DNA of 64,000 nt. It comes from Zygaena filipendulae. Its lineage: Eukaryota > Arthropoda > Insecta > Lepidoptera > Zygaenidae. The notes beneath the pieces are model-generated. The model saw only the letters and a list, made by a program, of their open reading frames with translations, made no database searches and was not told where the DNA came from. The stretch spans positions 5,533,001 to 5,597,000 of the forward strand of contig OU015652.1 of assembly GCA_907165275.2 (NCBI GenBank). Direction: 5' to 3'. The position numbers and the translations under genes are program-made. Positions 23,396-35,566 of the stretch are shown piece after piece (positions within the stretch are counted from its first letter, which is position 1; each line of letters starts with the position of its first letter).

Positions 23396-24550
23396 TACAT
23401 ATTTAAATTTAAAACCAATTGAACTCCCAATTTTTTCGAAACCCGTTGCCAATGAGATATGCAGGTGAATAGGAACATTTTTTGTGTCAATTTAATTTTA
23501 ATAATTGGTTAGGACTGGGGACATAGTTCATACAACAGCTTATATTTATAACATTTCACAAACGAGACGGGTTGCCGGTTCGTTTTACAGTCGCAGACGC
23601 ATGCAGAGTTCCTAAGTTTGCATACCTACCTATATCGCGAAATGCGCATGCCGCATTGCATCGCAACGCATCGCCTATATTTCAACAGTAATGATAGCGG
23701 GCGAGCGTGATAATAATTGTTATTACTATGATCCACATCTGCTATTATTTTATAATTGGGGGCTTTTGGGTGAAACCCTGCAATTATATGGAGAGCCTCA
23801 AGCAACTCTGAGAAACATGCAACGAGCTGCGCGCGTTTTGGCTTCGATCCTCCAAATTATGATATATTCGCCTAAATGGTTTGTTACGATTTGTTAATGC
23901 TGATTTTACTCTGATAAAAGTCGATGTGATCACTTTTGCGAGCCAAAAATGGTATACAAGGATAAAAATCGTGGTTAATAACCTAACTTTCTTGTTTTTT
24001 ATCATAAGATATTAGTTATTGCGTTTTAAATACGTATAGGTATGTCATATTAGGTACCCTACCCTACCCTACCCTTTACCTTAAATAGTTCTAAAACTAA
24101 ACTGGGTGAATATTCGAAAGTAATGTTGAGATAAGTACACATGGGCTAGCTATAACCAATATTAGAGTTCTGGCGCGATCATTCGATTAACTCACGAAAT
24201 ATTAATCAGCCAAAAATCTATACGGCGCATAATCTCTCCGATGCCATGAGAACGAAGAGTTCATTATTTATTATGAATATTAGTCAATTTTTATTTAGTC
24301 AAAAAAGTAAGCAACGACGCCGCCTTGGACGGCCGCCTGCAATTAAATGAGGCAACCCTGTAATTATGGACAGTAAATTTCTGGATGCGTCCCGACCGCG
24401 TCCGCGAGTGCATTGTTCTATCCAAGCTTCTTATTGGGGATTAACCGGACTCTGCCTGTTGGCTGATCGTCAGCCGCCATTTCACTTTCTTGTTTAAAAA
24501 GCTTTCGGTTAAAGCGCTTACAAAACTCGGTTTACTATTCATATTAGAAA
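23396..24550. other. Non-coding DNA with a candidate regulatory cluster (24320-24400)
   Basis: Holds the second copy of the homeodomain-type cluster (listed separately) and a short TACCC run at 24057-24076. No gene supported. Confidence 0.4.
24330..24376. promoter_or_regulatory. Candidate regulatory motif cluster, copy 2
   Basis: CGGCCGCCTGC (24330-24340), then CCTGTAATTATGG (24357-24369) and CAGTAA (24371-24376), with 16 extra bases containing AATTAAAT between the first two blocks. Same order and strand as 10008-10040. Confidence 0.35.
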
Positions 24551-24725
24551 CTAGCCGTTCCCCGGGAATTCCGAAATATAAAGTACCTTATGTCCTTTTC
24601 TATACCCTTGACAAGGTGTATGCAAAATTTCGTGATGATCGGTTAAGCCGATAAGGCGTGAAAGCGTAACAGACAGACAGACAGATAGACATACAGAGTT
24701 ACCTATTTTCGGATTTAGCAGGGAT
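24551..24725 (-). mobile_element. Helitron-like copy with terminal hairpin lost
   Basis: CTAGCCGTTCCCCGGGAATTC at the 3' end (plus-strand left), so most of the hairpin is deleted. An ACAGACAGACAGACAGATAG tract replaces the usual AACAAACA tract. Confidence 0.55.
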
Positions 24726-24838
24726 AAGGGTTTCCATGCACTGTGTTATCTAAGTTGCGAAATTATAAGTAAATTTCAATACATAACTAGTTTCGGTAGA
24801 AATGATCAAATGAAAGGTTTTTTTATTTTATAAAATAA

Positions 24839-25025
24839 CTAGCTGTTCCCCGCGATTTCATCCGCGGTAATTTCGGAGTTCCCGCGGGAGTTCCGGGTTA
24901 AAAACTATCCTATCTTTTAAGTTGGACCATATTATAAATGGTTGCAAAATTTTATCAAAATCCGTTTAGTAGTTTCGGAGTCCATCGAGGACAAACAACG
25001 TGACACGTGATTTATATATATTAGA
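24839..25025 (-). mobile_element. Helitron-like copy, inverted relative to 23145-23395
   Basis: Shares GTCACGTTGTTTGTCC, GGACTCCGAAACTACT and ATAATATGGTCCAACTTAAA with the copy 1.5 kb to the left, at about nine in ten positions by eye. The terminal hairpin and CTAG are intact. Confidence 0.65.
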
Positions 25026-26372
25026 ATTACATTACACTGTACATATTATAGGTACTTTAGGTACTAATTATGATTAAATAAAATAAAATAAATAAATTGA
25101 TAATGACGCAAATATTTCAATACTTACAGTAGTAGTTATATAACTAATATAATAAATATTTGCTGTTGAAAATCATTAAAATGGGTACCCGGCTGTAGGA
25201 CCATGTGTTTATTCAGTCTGCATAGACGCATAGACAAGAGATTCATCAAAAAAGTTCTAAAGTAGAATTAATTACAGAGTACATATGTGGGCCCTATCAG
25301 CGGCTGAATCAACCACCGGACAGGGCGCGTAATTGAGTTCCCTATTTAAATAATTTAGGTACTTTGGACACTCAAACGGCCGGTGTTTCGTATTAAAAAT
25401 ATGATAATTACACATAGGTAGATATTTCATTATTTTGAATTGGTCTGTGGGTCTTTGCTATTGTCACCTTTACGTCACTTATTCAAACGTTACGTTGGGG
25501 TTATTTGGGACCAAATGTAGACAGGTGTAAAATGTTATTCCGAAGTATGAGAGCATAAACGATATTCATAACAGGAAATAGGTGTCCGTGGCGTGTCGAT
25601 CTTTGACCCTGAGCCGTTCACAATTAGTATCGTGTCGTGACGCAGTGCCGTGTCGTTGTCGTGTACGTTTCACTCGTGATTTCGACACAATGGCATTCCC
25701 GCAATGACTTAGCAAAATATTGGGCCATTCATAGTCTTTGGCACCACATAGGTAAGTAGGTGCAACATACACATATTATCACACACACGCGCCATTGAAG
25801 ATTGATTTTTCGAAAGAATAATGTAAGAACTAAGATTAGGTACTTTCTTACATTATTGTGCCGTATTGTACTGTGTATTGTATTGGTATTGTGTATTGTA
25901 AAGTTGTATCTAATAGTAAAATTATAATAATAGCAATGAAAAATATGGATATCATTACATTGCGCAACCTAGTCTAAACTGAGCAGAGCTTATGAGTGCC
26001 ATGACAACTGATATACCTACCTAATACTTATGATTATTTTCAGAAATATATAAATAAGGTTCTTATATTAAACACCCAGATTTAGAGTAAAAACAATTGT
26101 TCATCTCATAAAATGTTAACATTGATTCGGATGTCAAACCCGCGACATCTTATATGCAGAACCACAGGTTTTCTATCTGCTGCACCATAGCAATGGTGCC
26201 GTCCATAGGTATACTCGTATATGTACATATAAAATACACTTATTAAGAATAATTTTTAAAAATTAAACGTTACGAAGGCAGTCGTTAAAAATTACTTTTG
26301 ATTCAAGACTGTTGGTATAAGCGTTACATTATTAAAATTCCTATACTCACAATTTGACAAAAAGTGAACATT
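25026..26372. other. Non-coding DNA
   Basis: AT-rich with short AATAAAATAA tracts. The 68-codon minus frame at 25566-25772 is not supported. A SINE-like piece at 26120-26200 is listed separately. Confidence 0.4.
26120..26200 (-). repeat. tRNA-derived SINE-like fragment
   Basis: On the minus strand TGGTGCAGCAGAT resembles an A box and GTCGCGGGTTTGACATCC a B box, about 45 nt apart. It cannot form a full tRNA cloverleaf, so it is read as a SINE head remnant. Confidence 0.35.
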
Positions 26373-26672
26373 AGAGCCAACCCACACGGTGCGGTGCGGC
26401 TCAGGTCAGGCGACCTGAGCCGCACCGCAAAATGCGTTGTGGCCACACGGCGCCTTACGGCGCGCTCCGGCGCCGCGCCGCGCTCGCATCGGAGTAGAGA
26501 CGAAGCGGGGAGGGGAGTAAGCGGCTTGCTGTTGTTTGTCCTGTTCTGTCACGTAGCGATGGGCATGCCTACTCTTTTTGTCGCCGCTGCGGCGCGGCGC
26601 TGCCCGTGTGGTCGCCCATGCGACGAAATGGTTTGGGCTGCGGCGCCGCACCGCATCATGTGGGTTGGCACT
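26373..26672. mobile_element. GC-rich MITE with AGWGCCAACCCACAYG inverted ends
   Basis: Left end AGAGCCAACCCACACGGTGC, right end its complement with few changes (AGTGCCAACCCACATGATGC). The interior is very GC-rich and carries a perfect 18-bp stem hairpin at 26390-26429 (arm GCGGTGCGGCTCAGGTC, loop AGGC). Flanking TTA and TAA are suggestive, but no clean duplication is seen. The 102- to 120-codon frames across it are artefacts. Confidence 0.6.
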
Positions 26673-26711
26673 AAGCTCATACATAAGAAGTGTAAATTTC
26701 CTTGAATTTAT

Positions 26712-26790
26712 AAACGTTATCAGGGGTGCAGAAAAGGACACAGGGCAGGTGCCCTGTGTCCTTTTCATCTATAAAAAAGTACTGTCTCCG
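26712..26790. repeat. Head-to-head fusion of Helitron-like fragments forming a perfect hairpin
   Basis: AACGTTATCAGGGGTGCAGA is the family core in plus orientation. It is followed at 26748 by the same core inverted. The result is a palindrome at 26731-26766 with arm GAAAAGGACACAGGGC and almost no loop. Confidence 0.45.
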
Positions 26791-27214
26791 AGGGATATAA
26801 AATTGTTTGACAAAATCTACATTCGCGAACGAAGCCACGGGCACCAGCTAGCATTGTTATATTGTTATATTTTGGAACAGCATTGACCATAGCATTCAGC
26901 TGAAGCGTACCATCGATGACGACCTGCGACCCGCTATTTGCATACAATGCGCACGCGTGGGCGACGCGGCCGCATTTTATCGCGCACGCGTGCCTTGAGG
27001 TACTCTATAGATGTACAGCCAGCAGCAGCAATATGTGAGCACTTGGGTCAGTCTTTGAAGCTTATTACTATTGCAATAACATTCAATGACTGTCAAAAGT
27101 GTTTATATACTTCTACTGCTGACTGTACCTACTCTCCAATTCATTCGCATTTCGAAAGAACATTGTAGTTTTAAAAATACTTGTCTATAGGTAGAGAAGA
27201 GATTTCATTTTTAT
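26791..27214. other. Non-coding DNA with an octamer and CpG patch
   Basis: 26885-27000 is CpG-rich with ATTTGCAT (POU-type octamer) at 26934-26941 and two GCGCACGCGTG units. Nothing codes here with confidence. Confidence 0.35.
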
Positions 27215-27387
27215 GTTTGTTTAGCTGTTTATTTGTTTATAATGGATAAGCTCAAAATTATTATCAAACTGATTAAAAAAAATATTTTACATAATTATAT
27301 ACGAGCGGTGTAACAAAGGGATTTTATCCCGGAAAATTTCCGGGAACTCCGATATTAACGCGAGTGAAACCATGGGGAATCGACTAG
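27215..27387 (+). mobile_element. Helitron-like copy, diverged
   Basis: Ends GATTTTATCCCGGAAAATTT, then CGCGAGTGAAACC and CTAG at 27384-27387. The 5' end is unclear. Confidence 0.45.
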
Positions 27388-27759
27388 TATTAAAACCATA
27401 TACCTACATATAACAGAACTTTTCGAATTTATATTAGTTTTGGCACGCTGAGCGTTAAATTTTAGCAGGCAACGGAAGTAATAACGTAATATTTATTTTT
27501 AAGAAAGTAATTTCTTACGTGCATACATAAGTTCCTAGATACACATTTTTTTAATGAAGAACCAAAATAATTATTTTCAGTAGGAATAAACTTTTATGAT
27601 GAGTAAAAAAAGGATATTTTACATGTAGAGCTCGACTCTACCATAACGTTCGGTAAGACTTGGACTTGGACAATTATAGTAGTGAAAGTTGGTAGAGGAG
27701 TAATTTTATAGTGATCGAAGCTATGTAATACTCTCAAAATTAATCAAAAAACAATCCTA

Positions 27760-28064
27760 AATAATATTATAAATGCGAATGTGAGTTTAAAACATAAATT
27801 TTCCTAGAAATAGTTTTTTTTTTGGTGATTCTTTTTTCACTTATCAGTTAAATTTTTCGATCAAGCGGTTCGGCATTTTTTAGATAAATCTGTTTAATTA
27901 AGCATTTGATATTATAAACTTAAAGATCAGGCTACAATCGCTACCAGTAAATCTATAGTTTTTAATCTATAAAGAACGCAAAATATCTTTTACTCTAGGA
28001 CATAACATAATATGTAGTTGTCGGGGAACCCCCAAAATTTGCGCAGGTAAATCCGATAGCCATC
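27760..28064 (+). mobile_element. Degenerate Helitron-like copy (uncertain)
   Basis: AATATTATAAATGCGAATGT at the left and TTGTCGGGGAACCCCCAAAA then GCGCAGGTAAATCC at the right fit the family outline. The middle does not. Confidence 0.3.
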
Positions 28065-31000
28065 GCAATAAATACTATCACGGCGTCATGTTTATTTTTA
28101 TCGACAATTTTTCAGTATGTTTGCTGTGGGTACACACTACACACTGCAATGCAGTTGTGGGAAGATTTATGGCGGGGGAGCCGGGGCCGGGCGTCACGTC
28201 GAATCAGGCGCATGGTGATTAATGTTGCGTCTCGCGGTCCCTCCACCGCCCGAACTATCTATACTTTATGATACTGGCCACTCTCTAGTCGCAAAGTGTC
28301 TTATTTAAATAATTTCCTTTGCTAAATCTTGTCTGTAGAGAAAAAAAGTTTAAAGGAAAAGTCATAACAAAACCTCTAGACAACAAACTCAAACTTTAGC
28401 CAAAAGACACAATAGAATTTGATTTTCTAAACTCAAATTAATAAGAACACCTCAAATTTATTATAGAATGTTCAAAAATAATAATTTAAAAAGTAGATTA
28501 AAAACATAAGATTAAAAAAGGAAAAAGGATTGCAATAAAATAAACTGGCGATAATTTCTCACGGAGTACTTGCCTGGATTTCATCTCGTTGAGAACAGTC
28601 TTCCAATAAAGTTGTCTATTAAATTATAAAGTATTTCAAAGGATTTTGTGTCGTCTACTATTGTGTTTAGGTTAAAGTTGTTTTGAATATTTCAAGAATT
28701 CGTTTTGTAACGGGTGCGGTCGTGTGTGAGTGGGGTGTGCGATTTGACCGCATTACGAGGTCGTCGAGTGACGGCGTTGGGGAGCGATGCACCCTCGGGG
28801 ACTATTTATCAAATGATCATTTGATTTTCTTGTGTTTGATCACTGAACACATTAGAATTTGCAACAGCAACGGGCGCAAATTTGGTAGCTTCACTCTGTT
28901 GCCAAATGTTTGATATGCATTTTATGTTGTCGTCGCTTTCCATCAGGTGAAATCATGGACTAACAATTGACTAAAAGATAAAAGTTTAGAAATATATCGA
29001 ACAGATTTAACATTAAAAAAAATGGAAATATTTATAAATATAATAATGTCAATGCGTTGTTATCTGTAAAGAATGACTTTATGTAGGTACAATATATTTT
29101 GGTATGTATATTGTATATCTACTACACCATAGAAAAGTTGTTATCGACTTGGTAAGTCTAAATATACTGTACATAAAGCCGTTGTTCGTAGATAAACAAT
29201 GCAATGAGATTGATTGTAATAATATTATAAAATAACCAGTACCTAACTACCTATTGTTAAATTGTAACTGTTGCTTTTATTCTCACCCACGATAACTGCG
29301 CGACTCCCTCGGGAACTCTCACCGAAATAAAAACTATTTATTAACTCTTACAAGACCTGCGATTATACAAATATAAGCTGGTAAAACTATTCAACAAATA
29401 CTTTACCGTATGTATTTATAATATTACTATTATCATGTGTTTTCGCCTAAAATCGAACACCGACACTATATCAAGAGCTCAACAACTAAGCCGTCGTGGC
29501 GACGTTCCACTCACCCTCGCCCCCAGAACCGTGGATACATCTTATAAAATACGATCTGTTTTGATTGTGGCCTGGGGCACAAATCAATTAGGGCTCCCCC
29601 AGGCCCCCCGCGGAGCCTCGCCCGCGACAACCGAACCAGTGGCTCGTTTTATGACACATCTCACAACACAGCACACCCCGAGAAGCGATTCATTAACATT
29701 CACAGACTTTATTAAGGCAAATTGACGTGAACTGATTCAGAAATTCGCTTAATCACACCATTGATTGGTTACTTAAGTGAAATAAAGTAGTTTATTGCGC
29801 ACTGTTAGAGAATTTAATACAATACTTAGAATACTGTGTTATACGAATTATATTTATAATATTTGCTAATTTCTAGATGATTGTATAATCAACTTTTACA
29901 ATTTTACCACTGGTTAGATACAATTCAACAAAACTCCCGATAATATTCGATTTAAAAAAATAATAGTTGTAGGTTATAAGTGTAATGAAAGCTATAAGCT
30001 GTATCGATACTGTTAAATCATTCACTTAATAAAGAATCCAATCTTATAAAAAAAATAATGACGTAATAGGGGCCGGCGGCGACAGGGTCATTTCCCACGG
30101 CACGATTTTTATGTATTTTTTTTATCTCTCATCCAAAGATGAAAAATAAATTAAGTTTTGGTAATCAGACGCCGTCCGATTTTTGACCTGCTTCTTTGCA
30201 ATATTTCTAAAAGCTATTACAAATACATTTATATAACCACACAAAAAACACACGGGCAATTTTCGCCACATAATGAGGCCATTATGGGGAATTTTGTTTT
30301 ACCAACATAATAACACCGCCATTCATTCGAACGATCCCTGTAGATATGAAGGACTTCGTGTTCTAAAGGACAGTCCTGTGGTGGCCACTTGATGAGATTT
30401 TCGTGCTAAAAATTCGGAACTAAAGTATCGCCATTATACCTACCTATATGTTTAATGGGATGAATTAAAACATATCAATAGAACATTATCCTTTTACCTG
30501 TCTTAACTAATAAACAGTCATACAATATAATAAGTAGTTTTAGTCTGAAAGGGAGTTATCTTAGAGCAACGCGGGCCCTCGGCGGACCGAGGGCCCGGGG
30601 AGTTATACATATTTTATATTTTAGTTTTTTTTCAAATATTTTTTAATATCATTTTTAAAAAGATTAAGCTCTTTTTCTATATTTGTAAAGTTATACTTCT
30701 TTTGGCAGCTTGAGAATTAAAGATTGGTCAAATGACTGAAGTGATGCTCATGAACATGTAGTGAAATGGTATTTTTCGAAAGACTTTCGGAGAATATTTT
30801 TTACAACTTAAGTTTATTCACTGTCGTAAATACTTTGTTTAGTACAATTTCAGCTTAGTACCCCTTTTTGACTAACACTGTATCGCGATACTTAGCAGCG
30901 CAAGCGGCGGCGCGGCGGCCCGAGTGTTGTTGAAGCGAAGCGGTGCGTCAAGTAAGTATAATAGGTTTCCATCGTGATTCGTGAATAGGCATTGTTAAGT

Positions 31001-31149
31001 ACCTATAGTACCTATTGTAGCCAATGAACCTTGCAGATTCGCTTGCAGAGCCTTTATTCACTATGACCATAACACGTTGCGTTAAAATAATGCGCCACAA
31101 TATTTATTCCGTCGTGCTCATAGAATTGTATATTCTCTATATTAATTTC
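28065..31149. other. Intergenic or intronic DNA with scattered GC-balanced segments
   Basis: Candidate regulatory stretches at 28130-28260, 28690-28900 (with palindrome TCAAATGATCATTTGA at 28809-28824), 29480-29700, 30060-30110 and 30240-30340 (CATAATG/CATTATG palindrome at 30269-30286). A GC-rich hairpin lies at 30572-30597. The 96-codon plus frame at 29435-29725 has no recognised domain. No gene supported. Confidence 0.35.
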
Positions 31150-31330
31150 TAATATTTATGTAGGTATTTGGAGCGTTGGTGATGGTGTTTTTGAGACAAG
31201 GAATGTTATTGGTCATTAGGCAGCGGATTGGCGCTGTAGGTCACAATGCCCATGCACTAATCGAGAGGTTCCGGGTTCGATTCCCAGTGACTTTGTGTGA
31301 TGGTCACGAGATTCCACTTTCCAGTGTTAG
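31150..31330 (+). repeat. tRNA-derived SINE-like element
   Basis: A B box GGGTTCGATTCC at 31273-31284 sits in a tRNA-like context, with an AGCGTTGGTGATGG A-box-like start about 110 nt upstream and a GTGTTTATGTATGTAT tail downstream, as in lepidopteran SINEs. The spacing is too long for a tRNA gene. Confidence 0.45.
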
Positions 31331-32929
31331 CGTGTTTATGTATGTATCTATAATTCTATACCTACTATGATATTTATATAATGTAGTACAGGTATTCCAA
31401 GTTGGCTTGCACGGTTTCCACGACACAAGCTTATAGCTTAGTGTGGGATTAAGTGGATCTGTGTGTTGTGACGTGTTGAATAAGTGCAACTGGGCCCAGT
31501 TGCAGTAAACTGTAATGGGCGGTCGTGAGCTGTCCATTACGCCGTCACCGCGCGCACCCGGGTCGCGGCCGGCTGCCAGCTGCCGGCGGCCAGCAGTGTG
31601 CACAGTGCACTGTGTAGGTACCTATCACCGAATATCATGTTTGACTTTGTTCTTAATTTGCTTATTGTTAGTAAGAAATTGATGTCTTCTCACTACACTT
31701 GGTTTTTCTTGTACCCACCTACTTCAAGACTTGTAAGTAATATGATATTTGACGTTGGAAGTCTGTGAAAATTTATCAGAGTGCTAGTTATTTGTGCAGA
31801 TTCTTTCTTAATAATCTTCCAAGCATATAAAAAGTTGAAATTGTTTAGTGTGCTCGTTAGGTTACTTACCTACTAAACTCCATACTAACAAATAAGTGCT
31901 TGGCAATTAAAATGCTCGTTGAGAACCCGTTAACTTTCAAAATTCCTTACGGTTTTGGCGTTTCTTACTTGATTTCAATATTCGGATATAAGTTACATAT
32001 CTATTCGAACTTAAGAGGAGATTTAATAAAAAAAGTGTGGGTTTACAAATGTCATCTCATAAATATGGGCCATATTCACTATGACCAACACGACACAAAA
32101 AAAATTGTCACTGGTAGGTAGGTCAATGAAATTCCACTTCAAAAATACATAAGGTATATCATGTCTCTGATGTATAGAATACCAACAATTTTGTGATTAC
32201 AAACAAAAATTTGTAACATTTATTGGAAGCTATTAGGTATACCAAAGTCGAATCTTTTGATTATAAAGAGCCATCAATGACGTTATAATCTATGTGAAAT
32301 TAGAGTATACCTACATTCTACTACTTCCATAACACTACACAGGCGTCGAATGATGTCGTTCAGGATTGTAACAACTGGAGACTTATCTAGTCTCTGCCAA
32401 CTAGAAGGGTATTTACGTATACATTATACATTTAGGTATATACCTATGTATGTAACAGAAGGTCTGTATGATGAGACACAAAACTTAAAAAGCACTTTCA
32501 CTTTATATGAGGACCGTTCGATTTGAATTTATGCATTAATCCGACTCAGATAAGGTATCAGCCGTTAAAATACCTATGTATAAGCTAGTTTTTTTTCCTA
32601 GTTCAACGGTATTTTTATTTTTTAGAACCCGTTTATCATTATTTGCAGATCAATTTACATAAGTTCGCCATACGTGACAATGTCCTTAAACATCTACTCA
32701 TAGAAGGTTGTTTCAGTTCTTTTCAAGTTTAATCAAATAATTATAGTTTTGCAAATTATTAAATGAGTATGTTAATTTAATATAACCTTTGAGGAGTAAA
32801 TTACACTTTAAGTTTTAAATAAAGAAAACGAGGTACTGTACCTACAGAACAGTGGGTAATTACGGGTGATTAACGACCAAAAGGTAACTGACTTGTGATA
32901 TCTATACATATAAATAAAATTGATTATAA
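31331..32929. other. Non-coding DNA with a GC-rich patch at 31490-31620
   Basis: The patch holds a CAGCTG E-box inside CCGGCTGCCAGCTGCCGG and the 14-bp palindrome CACAGTGCACTGTG at 31601-31614. Possibly regulatory. No gene supported in the rest. Confidence 0.35.
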
Positions 32930-33128
32930 TCCTACAAATATTATAAATGTGAAAGCGTGGATGTTTGGATGTTTGTTAGTCAATCACGCAAAAACGGCTC
33001 GACGGATTTGGATGAAATCTGGCATGCACCTTGTCAGGGGTACAGAGAAGGACATAAGGCACTTATTATCCCGGAATCCCTGAGAGAACTCAAAATCTAT
33101 CGCGGGTGAAACCGCGGGGCACAGCTAG
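32930..33128 (+). mobile_element. Helitron-like element, complete copy
   Basis: Starts TCCTACAAATATTATAAATG after an A (32929) and ends GGGGCACAGCTAG before a T (33129). The CGCGGGTGAAACCGCG hairpin is intact. Close to the copy at 63218-63415. Confidence 0.7.
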
Positions 33129-35398
33129 TATAATATATAACTGGACCTGGCCTATCCGTTTACTGGAAATATTTTTTTAAAATAGCGGGAGGTCAAGACA
33201 ACTATACTGAACGGATTTCAATTAAACTTGGTACCTATATACTACTTAGATATAGATAAGTAATATCTTAAATTAACATTGAGGACCATAATTAGTTATA
33301 TTGACATAGTAGGTATTAGGTCGGTTGGTTTAGTGACAAAAAAGAAAATCATAAAAACAGAATCCGATAAGTGGTCGTCGTAATCTTTACTAGTGAGTCT
33401 GTTTAAGATCGCATATTTAATACAATTAGGTACTTCCCGAGTCTACTGTTCATAGCTTTGATAGGAGTTTCCGAGGGCCGATGTTCAGGCGAACAAAACC
33501 GCGTGGCGCAGCCAGTTAACTTTGTTGTCAATGTCTATGTATTAACACAATAAACACATTTACATAATAAACATGTCATCGGGGTGATAAAAACAGGTGT
33601 GTAAAACATCTTACGTAAACCATTAATTATTCTTATTTACCATACTTATTGTACAATTTGTATCGAATCACAGTGTTTTTGACTTTATTCAACACTTCTG
33701 TATTGTGCCTCTTGATAACTACCTAAGTTTGGTAAATATTATATTTTCATAAATTTAATTTGTAATGTCATTCATGAAAACTCTAAATACTCACAGTGAG
33801 CATCGTTGGTGTAGTGGTCCATGCCCCCCACACACCCTGTATATAAAGTGTTTTAATAAAGACCACCTTGACAAGACTAAAATCGTATAAAGACAGGCAA
33901 TTGACTCAATTCACTTTCTACATCTTCTACATCTATCTGTAATATTCTCTAGCGTATTCGTGATAATAACTATTGTAACATAATATGTAAGCAAGTCCTA
34001 AATACAAAAGCCGTTTTAATATTGTGATCAATAAATAATAACGAATTCATTGGAGATGAATCGTACAAAGCCGCCTTTAGGTATAGGCCACACCGTCGCG
34101 AGGCGTCTCGACTCTCGTCCGAAATAGCCCCAACCAGATATCCGCTCGTATGACGGCGCGCCCGATATTTATGTCGCGCGGCCCCGCCCACCGCTGTGGC
34201 TCCATTCAGCCTGTTTGTATTTATTTCGTGCCCATTTATTTGTATTTGCCTTCGCGTTTGAATAATGCATGAGTGGTGTGTTTCCGTCGTGTGTAGGCAG
34301 CGTGACGCCGCGCGCGCCGCGCCGAGGTCTCGCTCGCCTCTGAAAGTCTCAACCCTAAGATACTTCGATGCTTCTCGCTAAAGATCCACCCAAACTGATG
34401 CCAATACCACAATAAAGAGTTTCATCACATCACGATACCAAAGCAGATGGGGAACGGAACACGTTAGAATATCCTCCTTTCTTTGGCTGACTTTTATTTT
34501 AAAAGTTTTGACTCTGTAACTAGGTATTTTCCATTTTAAATATTAAATCCAAATTTTCTTTTTTGTTAGGTAGTTTTTTCTTCTTCAAATTATCCTAGAA
34601 TTTCAAACAAGCAGCACCTATCTCACCCACACTTTTGTAGATTAGATACATTAAAATTATTCAAGCACTTTCCAATTACTATTAATTATTCCACTTCAAA
34701 AACTATAGCGAAGGTCATAAGAATGCTCTCCATTTTTTACGTCCATCACCCGTTAAAATAAACTCTCTGTATGGAATACTTACGAAAAAGAAATAGGTAG
34801 GTAATTTCAGTTGATTTCAGGTGTCACAAAAAGTATTAAAAGTAACATCACTAAAAAAACATCAACAACATTATACCTACCTACTTCGAAAATCAGAGAT
34901 AATAATTATTATACTCGATTCCCATGAAGTTAATTAATGTTGGTCGAAGCATTATAAAATTAATTATCGATAACAACATTCGATTCGTGGATGCGTTACT
35001 TGATTATTTGGTAGGTAAATCACTGGTTGGCCATCGAGGCTTTATCGATTGGGCACGCCCCGCGCTATTTACAACGTCTTGCGTCAACCGAGGACCCGCG
35101 GTGATATCACGCTTTGTTTCTACGGGTCCCTTAATAGACTTGGGCTTGTATCTACCTCATTGCAGGAAGTCGTAGGTATTGAGTGTGAATTTACCTCTAA
35201 ATGATAACTATAAATAAAAAAGTCATTAAAAAATTAAAATCCCCCAACGCGCGCCGGTTTAAGGTGATAACCTTCTATATTATACTTCTATTTTCTATGT
35301 AGGTAATTAGGTATACTATGTTCAATGTTCATATATCATCGGAGTCACATAATATAGGTAGTTACGTACCTAAAATACGTATTTTAACGTTCTATCAG
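33129..35398. other. Non-coding DNA with CpG-rich segment 34080-34335
   Basis: 34080-34335 is CpG-rich and non-repetitive (promoter or enhancer candidate), but no adjacent donor-bearing exon was found. 34990-35110 is GC-balanced with GTGATATCAC at about 35100. A SINE-like A-box piece is listed separately. No gene supported. Confidence 0.35.
33799..33830 (+). repeat. SINE-like A-box fragment
   Basis: GCATCGTTGGTGTAGTGGTC resembles a tRNA 5' half with an A box. No B box follows. Confidence 0.3.
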
Positions 35399-35566
35399 CT
35401 ACACTCAGAGTAGTTTTAATGATTACTTACTTAATTTTATGTAAAGATTAAAAAATATATATTGCCGTAATCAGAGACGTTCATTAAATTAATGATAATT
35501 GGCAATTTTGTTTTAAAAATCTTTCTTTAAAATTAAGTAATCATTAAAACGACAATGAGTGCGGCC
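35399..35566. mobile_element. Foldback MITE family, shortened copy
   Basis: Shares ACTCAGAGT, TTTTAATGATTACTTA, TCAGAGACGTTCA and GAGTGCGGCC with the copies at 43474, 59633 and 60646. About 70 bp shorter, with the inner arm deleted on one side. Confidence 0.6.

Noticed and set aside
24055..24076. Short (TACCC)n run, possible telomere-like repeat
   Set aside because: Lepidopteran telomeres use TTAGG. Four TACCC units are an ordinary microsatellite.
26364..26886. 102- to 120-codon frames on both strands
   Set aside because: They cover a GC-rich MITE and its hairpin, where long frames arise from base composition.
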